Shown one piece after another: positions 50,204-58,986 of a stretch of 64,000 nucleotides of DNA. Position 1 is the first letter of the stretch; the number at the start of each line of letters is the position of its first letter. Source of the DNA: JBJMHZ01 sp045807125 (GTDB lineage: Bacteria; Actinomycetota; Actinomycetes; JAWWOL01); contig JBJMHZ010000049.1 of assembly GCA_045807125.1 (NCBI GenBank), positions 190,626-254,625 on the forward strand. The letters are read 5' to 3'. The notes under the pieces are model-generated. The model was not told the DNA's origin and did no database searches. It saw only the letters and a program-made list of their open reading frames with translations. Both the position numbers and the translations under genes were made by a program.

Positions 50204-51537
50204 GCATCGGAGGTCCCGGCGGCCGCGTGCACGGCCTCGGCGTCCTCGGGCAGCAGCCCCGCCCGGTCGACGCCGGCCAGCAGCAGGCCCAGCTCGCGCC
50301 GCAGCGCGGTCGCCGACTGCTCGCGACCGGCCTCCTCCACGAGGACGAGCAGCATCCGCATGCTCCGGACCATCGCCGTGGCGACCGCCGGGTGGTTGGC
50401 GGCGGCCAGGCGCACCTGCCCGTACGCGTGGGCGACGTACTCGGCGTGGTCGAGCTCCCACGGCGCGAGCAGCACCGACCCTTGCCGGTCCTCGCGGACC
50501 TGCGCCGGGAGCTCCGCGACGAGCAGCCGCCGCAGCACCGACCCCACGCGCAGGATCGCCTCGATCGCGGTGGTCGGGTCGTTCACTGCGGGCGAGAGCG
50601 CGCGCAGCGCGATGTCGTTGAGCTGGCGCAGACCGAAATCCACGTCCTGCTGCATGGTGCGATGCGCGCCGATGACGACCGCGTCACGCAGCTGGTGCCC
50701 GAGCGCGGGCGACGGAGCGCTTCCCCGCGGATGCCAGACGGTGGCCAGCCGCTGGCCGTTGGTGAGGAACGCGCCGACCCGGGTGTCGAGTCGCACGACG
50801 CTCGTGGCCGGCACCGCCGCGAGCATCGCCGCGGTGTCGATCTGCTGCACCCAGCCGTCCGACGCCGCGCGCACGACCACCGGTGGCTCGCGGCGGTGGA
50901 GCTCGCTCTCGTCCACCGGATGCGCGCTGGGCCGAAGCGCCGGGTCGTGCAGGTGCCCGATCGTGTGGAAGGACTCGTGGGCGACGCGCATCGCGATGTG
51001 CCCCACGTACAGCCCCCGCGCGCTGCGGTCGAGGAAGGCGACGATCGCGAACACGGCGACCAGCGCGAGCAGCGCGGTGAGGTTCAGCGACACGACGGGC
51101 ACGTCGGCACCGCGGGAGCTGCCCGATCCCGCGTGCATCTGCTGGAGCGTGACGACGCTGAACGCGAACGCGGCCACCAGCAAGCCGATCACCGCCTGCG
51201 CGAGCCGGTCGCGGAAGAAGTTGCGCACCACCCGCGGGGAGAACTGGCCGCTCGCCAGCTGCACCGAGACAACCATGATGGAGAACACCACGCCCGTGGT
51301 GGTGATGGTCGCGCCGGCCACCGTGCCGAGCAGCGTGATCGCAGCGTCGCGGGACATGCGCAGCAGGGCGGGCACCTGGTCGGCGCTGATCCGGCGGTCG
51401 ACGTACCCGGCCAGCTCCGCCAGGGCGATGCCCATCACCACGATGATGGCGGGCAGGACGAACAGGCTCTCGCGCGCCCGCTCCCTCGCCGCGCGGAGGC
51501 GCAGCCGCAGCAGCGAGTCGTAGTTGCGTGGCCGCAC
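50179..51537 (-). CDS. DUF2254 integral membrane protein
   Basis: A 452-residue protein. Four membrane helices in the first 160 residues (LFVLPAIIVVMGIALAEL, ITLLGTVAGATITTTGVVFS, AVIGLLVAAFAFSVV, LTALLALVAVFAIVAFL) and a long cytosolic domain with DVDFGLRQLNDIALRALSP and NDPTTAIEAI, the hallmark of DUF2254. GTG start at 51537. Function of the family is unknown. It overlaps the flavin reductase gene tail to tail. Confidence 0.87.
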   Translation of the reverse strand: MRPRNYDSLLRLRLRAARERARESLFVLPAIIVVMGIALAELAGYVDRRISADQVPALLRMSRDAAITLLGTVAGATITTTGVVFSIMVVSVQLASGQFSPRVVRNFFRDRLAQAVIGLLVAAFAFSVVTLQQMHAGSGSSRGADVPVVSLNLTALLALVAVFAIVAFLDRSARGLYVGHIAMRVAHESFHTIGHLHDPALRPSAHPVDESELHRREPPVVVRAASDGWVQQIDTAAMLAAVPATSVVRLDTRVGAFLTNGQRLATVWHPRGSAPSPALGHQLRDAVVIGAHRTMQQDVDFGLRQLNDIALRALSPAVNDPTTAIEAILRVGSVLRRLLVAELPAQVREDRQGSVLLAPWELDHAEYVAHAYGQVRLAAANHPAVATAMVRSMRMLLVLVEEAGREQSATALRRELGLLLAGVDRAGLLPEDAEAVHAAAGTSDAQPPSPAR

Positions 51538-51556
51538 GCCGCCACCCTAGGCCAGG

Positions 51557-52243
51557 TCAGCTGCCGGGCGCGCGACCCACGTCGCGCACCAGGTCGAGCG
51601 CGAGCACCCGGTCGAGGAGGGCCAGCGTCTCGAAGACCGCGCCGGGGCGCAGCGACCGGTCGGCGACGAGGGCGTCCAGGGCGGCGAGGACGGCTGGCCC
51701 GTCGAGGCCGTCGGCCAGCGCGGCGATGACCCGGTCCACGTACGGCCCGGCCACCGGAGCGCTCGGCGACTCGGCCGCGGTCGCGACGACGGCGCGCCAC
51801 CTGCGCAGCCGCCCGGCCACCCCGGCGAGGCCGGCCTCGGTCAGCCGCACCGGCTCGGGGGCCGGCTCGGCGAGCAGCGCCAGGCGCAGCGCGAGCGGGT
51901 CGTCGAGCGCGGCGAGGTCGAGCGCGCCGGGGGCGTCGACCGCGCCCATCACCAGCCGGCGGCGGGGCTGCTGCTCCTCGCCACCGCCCGCCGGTGGCCG
52001 GCCGGCCACCACCTCGACGTCGGCGGCGCGGTGCGGGGCGGCAGGGAGATCGCCGGCCGGCAGCACGTTGAGGTCGGCCAGCGTCGGTACGAGCCCGTCG
52101 CCGGGAGCGTCGAGCGCGAGGGCCGTACGGGTGCCGCGCAGCTCGGCGAGGCGGCGCAGCGCATCGGCGGCCACCGCGGCGCGGCGCAGCGCGAGGGCCG
52201 GCTCGCCGGGCTCGTCCCCGATCGTCACCCGCAGCAGGAGCAC
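51557..52243 (-). CDS. Degenerate CysRS/MshC-like protein lacking catalytic motifs
   Basis: A 228-residue protein. The C-terminal part DDPLALRLALL, GRLRRWRAVVATA and IAALADGLDGPAVLAALDAL closely resembles the helical end of cysteinyl-tRNA synthetase and the mycothiol ligase MshC. The N-terminal part (AADALRRLAELRG, LADLNVLPAGDLP) looks like a reduced class I core, but there is no HIGH or KMSKS motif and no zinc cysteines, so it should not make aminoacyl-adenylate. GTG at 52243 is 6 bp from TAGGCT, giving a leaderless mRNA. Divergent from the DUF3050 gene. It may bind tRNA or act as a structural paralogue. Confidence 0.55.
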   Translation of the reverse strand: MLLLRVTIGDEPGEPALALRRAAVAADALRRLAELRGTRTALALDAPGDGLVPTLADLNVLPAGDLPAAPHRAADVEVVAGRPPAGGGEEQQPRRRLVMGAVDAPGALDLAALDDPLALRLALLAEPAPEPVRLTEAGLAGVAGRLRRWRAVVATAAESPSAPVAGPYVDRVIAALADGLDGPAVLAALDALVADRSLRPGAVFETLALLDRVLALDLVRDVGRAPGS

Positions 52244-52346
52244 CGGATCAGCCTAGGGCGGCGCCCGGCCGCCGCGCACGCTTGTCACCTTCGCCGCCGA
52301 GGTGGCGTCGGACGATCCGACCGCATCCCCCCGTGAAGGAGACCCG

Positions 52347-53147
52347 ATGCCACGCTACGACTGGGGCAAGCAGCACCCGGCGATCGACGACCTGCGCCGC
52401 ACCGTCGGCGCGGCCAGGTCGCGGGTCGTCACCCATCCGATCTACGGCCGGCTCCGCACGCTGCAGGACGCGGTCACCTTCATGGAGAGCCACGTCTTCG
52501 CCGTCTGGGACTTCATGTCGCTGCTCAAGAGCCTGCAGCGCAGCCTCACCTGCGTCGAGGTGCCGTGGGTGCCGCGGGGCTCGGTCGACAGCCGCCGGCT
52601 GGTCAACGAGATCGTGCTGGTCGAGGAGAGCGACGAGCTCGGCGACGGCCACATCAGCCACTTCGAGCTCTACCTCGCCGGCATGGAGCAGGCCGGCGCC
52701 GACGTCAAGGCGGTCGCGACGTTCCTCGACCTGATCACGGCGGGCACGGGCGTCGGCGCCGCGCTCGACTCGGCGCCCGTGCCGTCCCCCGCCGCGGCGT
52801 TCGTCCGCAGCACCTGGGACATCATCGAGTCGGCGCCGGTGCACTGCCAGGCCGCGGCCTTCGCCTTCGGCCGCGAGGACCTCATCCCCGAGATGTTCGA
52901 CCAGGTCATCAGGATCGACGACCGGGGCGGGCGGCTCGAGCTGTTCCGCGACTACCTCGCGCGGCACATCGAGGTCGACGGGGAGCAGCACACGCCGATG
53001 GCCATGCAGATGATCGCCGACCTGTGCGGCGAGGACCGGCAGCTCTGGGAGGAGGCGGCCGGTACGGTCACCCGCGCCCTCGACGCCCGGGTCGCCCTGT
53101 GGGACGGCATCGTCAAGGCGATCGACGAGCTGAGCCCGATCAGCTGA
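52347..53147 (+). CDS. DUF3050 (heme-oxygenase-like fold) protein
   Basis: A 266-residue helical protein. VTFMESHVFAVWDFMSLLKSLQ, EIVLVEESDEL, FELYLAGMEQAG, FAFGREDLIP and HIEVDGEQHTPMAM are conserved blocks of DUF3050, a heme-oxygenase-like group with Glu and His residues placed as in diiron HDO proteins (EExxE, EVDGExH). ATG at 52347 with AAGGAG 5 bp upstream. Stand-alone gene. The family role is unsettled; a metal-dependent oxidase is possible. Confidence 0.82.
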   Translation: MPRYDWGKQHPAIDDLRRTVGAARSRVVTHPIYGRLRTLQDAVTFMESHVFAVWDFMSLLKSLQRSLTCVEVPWVPRGSVDSRRLVNEIVLVEESDELGDGHISHFELYLAGMEQAGADVKAVATFLDLITAGTGVGAALDSAPVPSPAAAFVRSTWDIIESAPVHCQAAAFAFGREDLIPEMFDQVIRIDDRGGRLELFRDYLARHIEVDGEQHTPMAMQMIADLCGEDRQLWEEAAGTVTRALDARVALWDGIVKAIDELSPIS

Positions 53148-53293
53148 TTGCCTCACCCCCAGTGCGCCCCCCGCGGTCCGGCCGCGATACTAGGGCCGGT
53201 GGCGGAGCGGGGGGCCACCAGGCAGCGGATCGCCCCGTGGACAGCCGGCCACCCCTTCCGGCGGTGGGCCACCAGTCAAGGAGGAGCTCCGAA

Positions 53294-53635
53294 GTGACCT
53301 ACGTCATCGCCGAGCCCTGCGTGGATATCAAGGACAAGGCATGCATCGAGGAGTGCCCTGTCGACTGCATCTACGAGGGTGCCCGCTCGCTCTACATCCA
53401 CCCGGACGAGTGCGTCGACTGCGGTGCCTGCGAGCCGGTCTGCCCGGTCGAGGCGATCTTCTACGAGGACGACGTGCCGCAGCAGTGGAAGGACTACTAC
53501 AAGGCCAACGTGGAGTTCTTCGACGACCTGGGCTCCCCGGGCGGCGCGTCCAAGGTCGGTGCGCTCGACCGCGACCATCCGCTCATCGCCGCCCTGCCGC
53601 CCGACGTCAACGCCGACCACGCGTCCGCTGACTAG
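53294..53635 (+). CDS. fdxA: Seven-iron (3Fe-4S/4Fe-4S) ferredoxin, FdxA type
   Basis: A 113-residue ferredoxin. CVDIKDKACIEECPVDCIYEG and CVDCGACEPVCPVEAIFYED-type regions (given in part) supply the cluster cysteines; the first site has the extra spacing of a 3Fe-4S cluster. The tail DDLGSPGGASKVG is typical of actinobacterial FdxA. GTG at 53294 with AAGGAGGAG upstream. It passes electrons to oxygenases and other partners. The next gene, dapC, follows after 76 bp or less. Confidence 0.93.
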   Translation: MTYVIAEPCVDIKDKACIEECPVDCIYEGARSLYIHPDECVDCGACEPVCPVEAIFYEDDVPQQWKDYYKANVEFFDDLGSPGGASKVGALDRDHPLIAALPPDVNADHASAD

Positions 53636-53711
53636 CGACGGCCCAGGGGGGACGCGCTCGCCGTCCGGGGCGGTCACCCGGGCGTCCCGTGGCGGCAGCG
53701 CCGGCAGCGCG

Positions 53712-54815
53712 CTGGCGCCACCGGGAGCCCGGCTGCCCGACTTCCCCTGGGACGCCCTCGCGCCCTACGTCGAGAAGGCGCGGGCCCACCCGGGCGGCGC
53801 CGTCGACCTGTCGATCGGCACCCCCGTCGACCCCACCCCGCCGATCGTCACGGCCGCGCTGCGGGCGGCGGCCGACGCCCCCGGCTACCCCACGACGGTC
53901 GGCACGCCGGCGCTGCGGGCGGCGGCGGCCGACTGGCTGGCCCGCCGCTGCGGTGCGGTCGGCATCGACCCGGCGACGCAGGTGCTGCCCACCGTCGGGT
54001 CGAAGGAGCTCATCGCCCTGCTGCCCACCCTGCTCGGCGTCGGCCCCGGCATGCGGGTGCTGCACCCGGCGCTCGCCTACCCGACCTACGACGTGTCGGC
54101 CCGGCTGGCCGGCGCCCGGCCGGAGCCGGTCGACGACGTGCCGGCCTCCGACCCGGACGGCGTCGCGATGGTGTGGCTCAACACGCCGTCCAACCCGACC
54201 GGCGCGGTCATGGGCGTGGCGGAGCTGCGGCGGGTGGTCGAGTGGGCGCGGGCGCACGGCGCGCTCGTCGTCTCCGACGAGTGCTACCGCGAGTACGGCT
54301 GGGACGCCGAGCCGGTCAGCGTGCTCCACCCCGACGTCTGCGGGCCCACGCACGAGGGCGTCCTCGCCGTCCACTCGCTGTCGAAGCGGTCCAACATGGC
54401 GGGCTACCGGGCCGGCTTCGCGGCCGGCGACGCTGCCGTCGTCCGCGCCCTGCTCGAGGTGCGCAAGCACGCCGGGCTCATGGTGGCCGCCCCCATGCAG
54501 GCGGCGATGGCCGCCGCGCTCGCCGACGACGACCACGTCGAGGAGCAGCGGGCGCGCTACGCCGGCCGGCGCGCGGCGCTGCTGCCGGCGCTCGCCGCCG
54601 CGGGCTTCCGGATCGAGGGCTCGCAGGCCGGCATCTACCTGTGGGCGACCAGGGACGAGGACTGCTGGGGCACCGTGGCCCGGCTGGCTGATCACGGCAT
54701 CGTGGTCGCGCCGGGCGCGTTCTACGGCGCGGCCGGCGCCCGCCACGTGCGGGTGGCGCTGACCGCCACCGACGAGCGGATCGCCGCGGCCGCCGAGCGG
54801 CTGACCGCCGCCTGA
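53712..54815 (+). CDS. dapC: Succinyldiaminopimelate aminotransferase (DapC)
   Basis: A fold-type I PLP aminotransferase of about 367 residues: VDLSIGTPVDPTPP, VGSKELIALLP, NTPSNPTG, SDECYREYGWD and the Schiff-base lysine in SLSKRSNMAGYRAGF. Family proteins start just before RLPDFPWD. In this frame no ATG, GTG or TTG occurs between the ferredoxin region and RLPDFPW; only CTG codons (53712, 53733) are available. The start is therefore uncertain: a CTG start, an upstream start within fdxA, or a sequence error. The 3' end carries an 11-bp tandem repeat. Followed by dapD and dapE, so it serves lysine/diaminopimelate synthesis. Confidence 0.88.
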   Translation: MAPPGARLPDFPWDALAPYVEKARAHPGGAVDLSIGTPVDPTPPIVTAALRAAADAPGYPTTVGTPALRAAAADWLARRCGAVGIDPATQVLPTVGSKELIALLPTLLGVGPGMRVLHPALAYPTYDVSARLAGARPEPVDDVPASDPDGVAMVWLNTPSNPTGAVMGVAELRRVVEWARAHGALVVSDECYREYGWDAEPVSVLHPDVCGPTHEGVLAVHSLSKRSNMAGYRAGFAAGDAAVVRALLEVRKHAGLMVAAPMQAAMAAALADDDHVEEQRARYAGRRAALLPALAAAGFRIEGSQAGIYLWATRDEDCWGTVARLADHGIVVAPGAFYGAAGARHVRVALTATDERIAAAAERLTAA

Positions 54816-54840
54816 CCGCCGCCTGACCGCCGCCTGACCG
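54801..54840. repeat. 11-bp tandem repeat across the dapC stop codon
   Basis: CTGACCGCCGC is repeated with starts at 54801, 54812, 54823 and 54834 (last copy partial). The first copies encode the final Leu-Thr-Ala-Ala and the TGA stop. It matches the 11-bp CTGAC period of the cluster promoters but points away from any minus-strand gene start. Confidence 0.85.
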
Positions 54841-54871
54841 GCCGCCGACCCGGATCAATAGGCTGGCCGGC

Positions 54872-55705
54872 ATGCCCGACACCATGAGCCGGCTGCCGGC
54901 CGGGATCGACGAGCTGTGGGAGCGACGGGCCGGCCTGTCGCCGGCCGACGAGGACGCCCGCCGGTTGGTCGTCGACGCCATCGACGCCATCGACGCCGGC
55001 GACGCGCGGGTGGCGTGGGTCGACGAGGCGAGCGACGAGGTGGTCGTCGACGAGCGCGCGAAGCGGGCCATCCTGCTGTCGTTCAAGGCCCTGCCGCTGG
55101 TCGAGTCGCAGGCCGGCGACTTCCGCTACCACGACCGCATGCCGCTGAAGACGCGGCTCGACGGCGTGCGGGTGGTGCCCGGCGCGATCGCCCGATGGGG
55201 CTCGTACGTTGCTCCCGGCGCCGTGCTCATGCCGAGCTTCGTCAACATCGGCGGCTACGTCGGTGCCCGCACGATGGTCGACACGTGGGCGACCGTCGGC
55301 TCCTGCGCCCAGGTCGGTGCCGACGTGCACCTGTCCGGCGGCGTCGGGCTCGGCGGCGTGCTCGAGCCGCCGAACGCGACGCCCGTCGTCGTCGAGGACG
55401 GCGCGCTCGTCGGCAGCCGCTCGATGGTCACCGACGGCGCGCGGGTCGGCAGGGGCGCGGTCGTCGGCGCGGGCGTCGTCCTCAACCCGTCGATCCCCGT
55501 GATCGACGCCGAGACCGGCGCCGAGATCAGCCGCGGGCGCATCCCGCCGTGGTGCGTGGCGGTGAGCGGCACCCGGCAGCGCGACTATCCCGGCGGCACG
55601 TTCGGCCTGCCGTGCGTGCTGGTCATCAAGCGGCTCACCGAGGGGGAGCGGCACGACAAGGCGCAGCTCAACGACGTGCTGCGCGGGCACGGCGTCTCGA
55701 CATGA
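54872..55705 (+). CDS. dapD: Tetrahydrodipicolinate N-succinyltransferase (DapD)
   Basis: A 277-residue trimeric left-handed beta-helix acyltransferase. Hexapeptide repeats run through GAVLMPSFVNIGGYVGARTMV, TVGSCAQVGADVHLSGG, GVGLGGVLEP and ALVGSRSMV (read in parts). It resembles the proteobacterial-length DapD more than the longer mycobacterial form. TAGGCT at 54859-54864 lies 7 bp before the ATG, so it is probably leaderless. Stop overlaps the dapE start (ATGA). Confidence 0.93.
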   Translation: MPDTMSRLPAGIDELWERRAGLSPADEDARRLVVDAIDAIDAGDARVAWVDEASDEVVVDERAKRAILLSFKALPLVESQAGDFRYHDRMPLKTRLDGVRVVPGAIARWGSYVAPGAVLMPSFVNIGGYVGARTMVDTWATVGSCAQVGADVHLSGGVGLGGVLEPPNATPVVVEDGALVGSRSMVTDGARVGRGAVVGAGVVLNPSIPVIDAETGAEISRGRIPPWCVAVSGTRQRDYPGGTFGLPCVLVIKRLTEGERHDKAQLNDVLRGHGVST

Positions 55706-56772
55706 GCCGCGCTCCCGACGGGCCGCAGCTCGCCGCACCGGTCGACGAGCTCACCGCGTTCCTCGTCGACACGCCGTCGGTGAGCGGGGACGAGCGCGCG
55801 CTGGCCGACTGGGCGCACGACCGGCTCGGCGGCTGCGGGCACCTGCGGGTCGACCGCGACGGCGACGCGGTGGTGGCGCGCACCGGTCTCGGCCGCCCGA
55901 CGAGGGTGGTCGTCGCCGGCCACCTCGACACCGTGCCGATCGCGGGCAACGTCCCGTCCCGCCGCGAGGGCGACCGCCTGCACGGCTGCGGCAGCGCCGA
56001 CATGAAGTCGGGCGTGGCGGTGATGCTCCACCTCGCGGCCGCCGTGCGCGAGCCCCGGTACGACGTCACCTACGTCCTCTACGACTGCGAGGAGGTCGAG
56101 GCCGACCGCAACGGGCTCGGCCGCCTCGCCCGCGCGCACCCGGAGTGGCTCGCCGGCGACCTCGCGGTGCTCATGGAGCCCACCGCCGGGGAGGTGGAGG
56201 CCGGCTGCCAGGGCACGCTGCGGGTCGAGGTGACGGTGCCGGGCCGGCGGGCGCACTCGGCCAGGTCCTGGCTCGGCGACAACGCGATCCACCGGGCCGG
56301 CGAGCTGCTCGCCACCCTCGCCGGCTACGTGCCGCGCCGGCCGGTGGTCGACGGGCTGGAGTACCACGAGGGACTCAACGCCGTGCTGGTGCGCGGCGGG
56401 GTGGCCGGCAACGTGATCCCCGACGAGTGCGTCATCACCGTCAACCACCGCTTCGCGCCGGACCGCTCGCCCGAGGAGGCGCTCGCCCATGTGCGCGAGG
56501 CGCTGGCGCCGTACGACTGCGTCCTCGTCGACGCGGCCCCCGGCGCCCGGCCGGGCCTCGACCGGCCGCTCGCCCGCGAGCTCGTCGCGGCGGTCGGCCG
56601 CGAGCCCAGGGCGAAGTACGGCTGGACCGACGTCGCCCGGTTCTCCGCGCTCGGCGTGCCGGCGGTCAACTACGGGCCGGGCGACCCCAACCTCGCGCAC
56701 ACGAGGGACGAGCACGTCGAGCTGCCGATGGTCGCCGCGTGCGCGCGGACGCTGGCCGGCTGGTTGCGCTGA
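55702..56772 (+). CDS. dapE: Succinyl-diaminopimelate desuccinylase (DapE)
   Basis: A 356-residue M20 zinc hydrolase. AGHLDTVP holds the first metal His and Asp, GCGSADMKSG the bridging Asp, YDCEEVEA the catalytic Glu, EPTAG and HTRDEHVE the remaining ligands. KYGWTDVARF matches actinobacterial DapE. ATG at 55702 overlaps dapD. It removes succinate from succinyl-diaminopimelate, completing a dapC-D-E set. Confidence 0.93.
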   Translation: MSRAPDGPQLAAPVDELTAFLVDTPSVSGDERALADWAHDRLGGCGHLRVDRDGDAVVARTGLGRPTRVVVAGHLDTVPIAGNVPSRREGDRLHGCGSADMKSGVAVMLHLAAAVREPRYDVTYVLYDCEEVEADRNGLGRLARAHPEWLAGDLAVLMEPTAGEVEAGCQGTLRVEVTVPGRRAHSARSWLGDNAIHRAGELLATLAGYVPRRPVVDGLEYHEGLNAVLVRGGVAGNVIPDECVITVNHRFAPDRSPEEALAHVREALAPYDCVLVDAAPGARPGLDRPLARELVAAVGREPRAKYGWTDVARFSALGVPAVNYGPGDPNLAHTRDEHVELPMVAACARTLAGWLR

Positions 56773-56793
56773 GGCCGGCGCTCGCCGCCACGG

Positions 56794-57687
56794 CTAGGGG
56801 ATCGTGGTCGGCTCGGCGCCGAACCACTTCTCGTAGAGCCGCCGCCAGGTGCCGTCCCGCTTGATCTGGGCGAGCCACTGGTTGGCGCTTCGGAGGAGCA
56901 GCGGGTTGCCGTTCTTCTTGACGGCGAGCCCGTAGCGCTCGCCGGTGTTGAACCGCGCGCTCACCTCGAAGCGCGGGTCGCGCTTGGCCAGATCGAGGCA
57001 CACCGGGGTGTCGGTGACAGCCGCGTCGATGCTCCTGCTGGTCAGCCCCTGCTCCTCGGCGGTGAGGTTGTCGTAGCTGATCACCTCGACGCCGCGCGGC
57101 TTGTGGCGCAGGACGTACGTCTCGCCGGTGGTTCCGTTCTGGACGCCGATCCGCTTGCCGGCCAGCGACGGCAGCGAGTCGTACGGCGCGCCCGCCCGGA
57201 CCAGCAGCGCCTGGCCGCCGATCAGGTACGGCGCGGTGTAGTCGGCGACCCGCTGGCGGGCCGGGGTGATCGTGAGGCCGGACGTGGCGAGGTCGCAGCG
57301 GCCGATGTTGAGGGCGTAGCCCGAGGGGATCAGCCGGAACTCGGTCTGCTGGTACTTGTCGACGAGCCCCAGCCGCTTGGCGAGCAGGTGGACCAGGTCG
57401 ATGTCGAAGCCCACTACCGTGGTGCCCTCCTCGTACTCCAGCGGCCGGTACGGCAGGTGGGTGCACACGGTCAGCGTCCCCGGATTGATCAGGTTGATCC
57501 TTCCGGCCGGCGGGGCGACCGCGCCCCCCGGGCGGCGCTCGGCGAGGTGGAGGGCCAGGCCCGTGGCGCCGACCGCGATGGCGCCCGTGACGAGCATCAG
57601 CACGATCCGGCGAGGCCGGACGCCCCGCGCCGGGCGGCGCCGGCCGTCCTGCGCCTGGTGACGGTGCGCTTTCCAGAAAGCGGTCAT
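56794..57687 (-). CDS. Extracellular solute-binding protein family 3 (polar amino acid ABC transporter)
   Basis: A 297-residue protein. A basic N-terminus and a membrane segment IVLMLVTGAIAVGATGLAL (about residues 31-49) act as signal or anchor. The binding fold is LTVCTHLPYRPLEYEEG, VVGFDIDLVHLLAKRLGL, CDLATSGLTITPARQRVADYT and IGVQNGTTGETYV. ATG at 57687 with GAGGGGAT upstream. No permease or ATPase lies nearby, so it may be an orphan receptor. The N-terminus has no lipobox cysteine. Confidence 0.87.
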   Translation of the reverse strand: MTAFWKAHRHQAQDGRRRPARGVRPRRIVLMLVTGAIAVGATGLALHLAERRPGGAVAPPAGRINLINPGTLTVCTHLPYRPLEYEEGTTVVGFDIDLVHLLAKRLGLVDKYQQTEFRLIPSGYALNIGRCDLATSGLTITPARQRVADYTAPYLIGGQALLVRAGAPYDSLPSLAGKRIGVQNGTTGETYVLRHKPRGVEVISYDNLTAEEQGLTSRSIDAAVTDTPVCLDLAKRDPRFEVSARFNTGERYGLAVKKNGNPLLLRSANQWLAQIKRDGTWRRLYEKWFGAEPTTIP

Positions 57688-57943
57688 GACGATCCCCTCA
57701 TCCCCCTTCATCGCCCTTCGACGGGCTCCATGGCGCGCTCCAGGGGGATGGCGCATGCGCTGCCGGCGGGTCATCCCGCGGTGCAGTCACCTGGCTCTGG
57801 TCCTTCCCCCGCATGGCGCCGAGCCTGGCTCGCTCCCCTTGGCGCAGGCGCCCCGCAGACCCCCCGCAGGCGCCGCTGTCCTGTCCCAGTTCACGGTAGG
57901 CGCAGGGCAGCCGGGCATGAACCGGCCCGGCGATAGTCGTGCG

Positions 57944-58986
57944 TCAGCCGTGGGAGCCTGACATCTCGACGGCGATCTCGCGGGCCCGCTGCTCGGTCAT
58001 CGAAGTGCCAGAGAGCGCGAGCATCCCGCCCTTGATCTGCTGCTGGACGGCCGGCGCGCTCAGCACCTCGTCGTCGTAGATGAGGGCGAGCTGGTCGCGT
58101 GGCGGGGCCTTCCCCGCCACCTGCCTGGTGAGGTCGGCGTACCGCCGCGCATCGGGCGGCGTCAGCTCGACGCTCACGAACCATTGGCCGACCCGCACGT
58201 CGTGCACGGCAGTCGCCGAGACCGTGCGCCACACGTCGATGGGCGGCCACGCGACGACGTAGCAGCTCGACCCGTCCGCGCCGCGGTAGATCTCCTCGTT
58301 CGAGCGGGCTCGGCAGATGCCGTTGACCGGCGGCCGGATGGCGAGCACCTGGCGGATGTAGAGCACGAACGGCTCGCTGGTGACCAGCGGTTGCCCGGCC
58401 GCGCCGTAGGCGTGCCAGACGCCGTAGTGGATGCGCCGGTCCAGGACGACGGCCACGCGCTCCGGGAAGCCGCGCCCCTCGACGAACCGGGCGCGCAGCT
58501 GCGCGCCGTGGTCACCCTCGACCGTGGCCGACGCGACGTCGTCGCGCACGGCGGCCAGGGCGATGCGCGCCTCGGCGGGGATCTCTCCCTCGTACGGGCC
58601 CGCGCTCAGCGCGTTCTTCCTGCCCAACTGCTCCACCGCGGAGCAACCGGCGTTGTCGGTCGCCTCGTCGCCCGCGCCGCTCGCGGCTCGGTGCGCCATG
58701 CACAGCTGCCCGTGCGACCAGTAGACGTAGTAGTCGATGCCGTCGAGCGAGCCGACGGGCACGATCTCGGTGTCGGCCGGTCGCTGCCGCCCGACGGCAG
58801 GCCGATCCCGAGGCCGATGGCCGTGGCGACCACCGCGGCGGCTGCCGTGCCGACGGTCAGCGCGACCCGCCGGCGCCGGTCGGCCCGTACCCGGCGGCGG
58901 TGCTCCTCCCACGCGTCGGGCGCGCTCTCGACCGTGTCGGCCCAGGCGCCCAGCGCCGCGCGAAGGCGGTCCTCGGTGGCGGTCAT
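57944..58986 (-). pseudogene. Sigma-factor-linked membrane protein, frameshifted
   Basis: From ATG 58986 (ATGA overlap with the sigma stop) one frame gives MTATEDRLRAALGAWADTVE and a membrane helix ALTVGTAAAAVVATAIGLGIG. After about residue 70 similarity moves to another frame, DTEIVPVGSLDGIDYYVYWS, which runs to the stop at 57944 and ends with a SecD-like ALIYDDEVLSAPAVQQQIKG segment. The switch lies near 58770-58800. It is either a real one-base frameshift or a sequence error. Intact, it would be a one-helix membrane protein with an extracytoplasmic SecDF-P1-like domain, probably an anti-sigma factor. Confidence 0.65.

Noticed and set aside
54801..54840. dapC-end repeat as an eighth promoter array
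   Set aside because: On the minus strand it would drive transcription into dapC antisense; the perfect 11-mer including the spacer looks like a simple tandem repeat.
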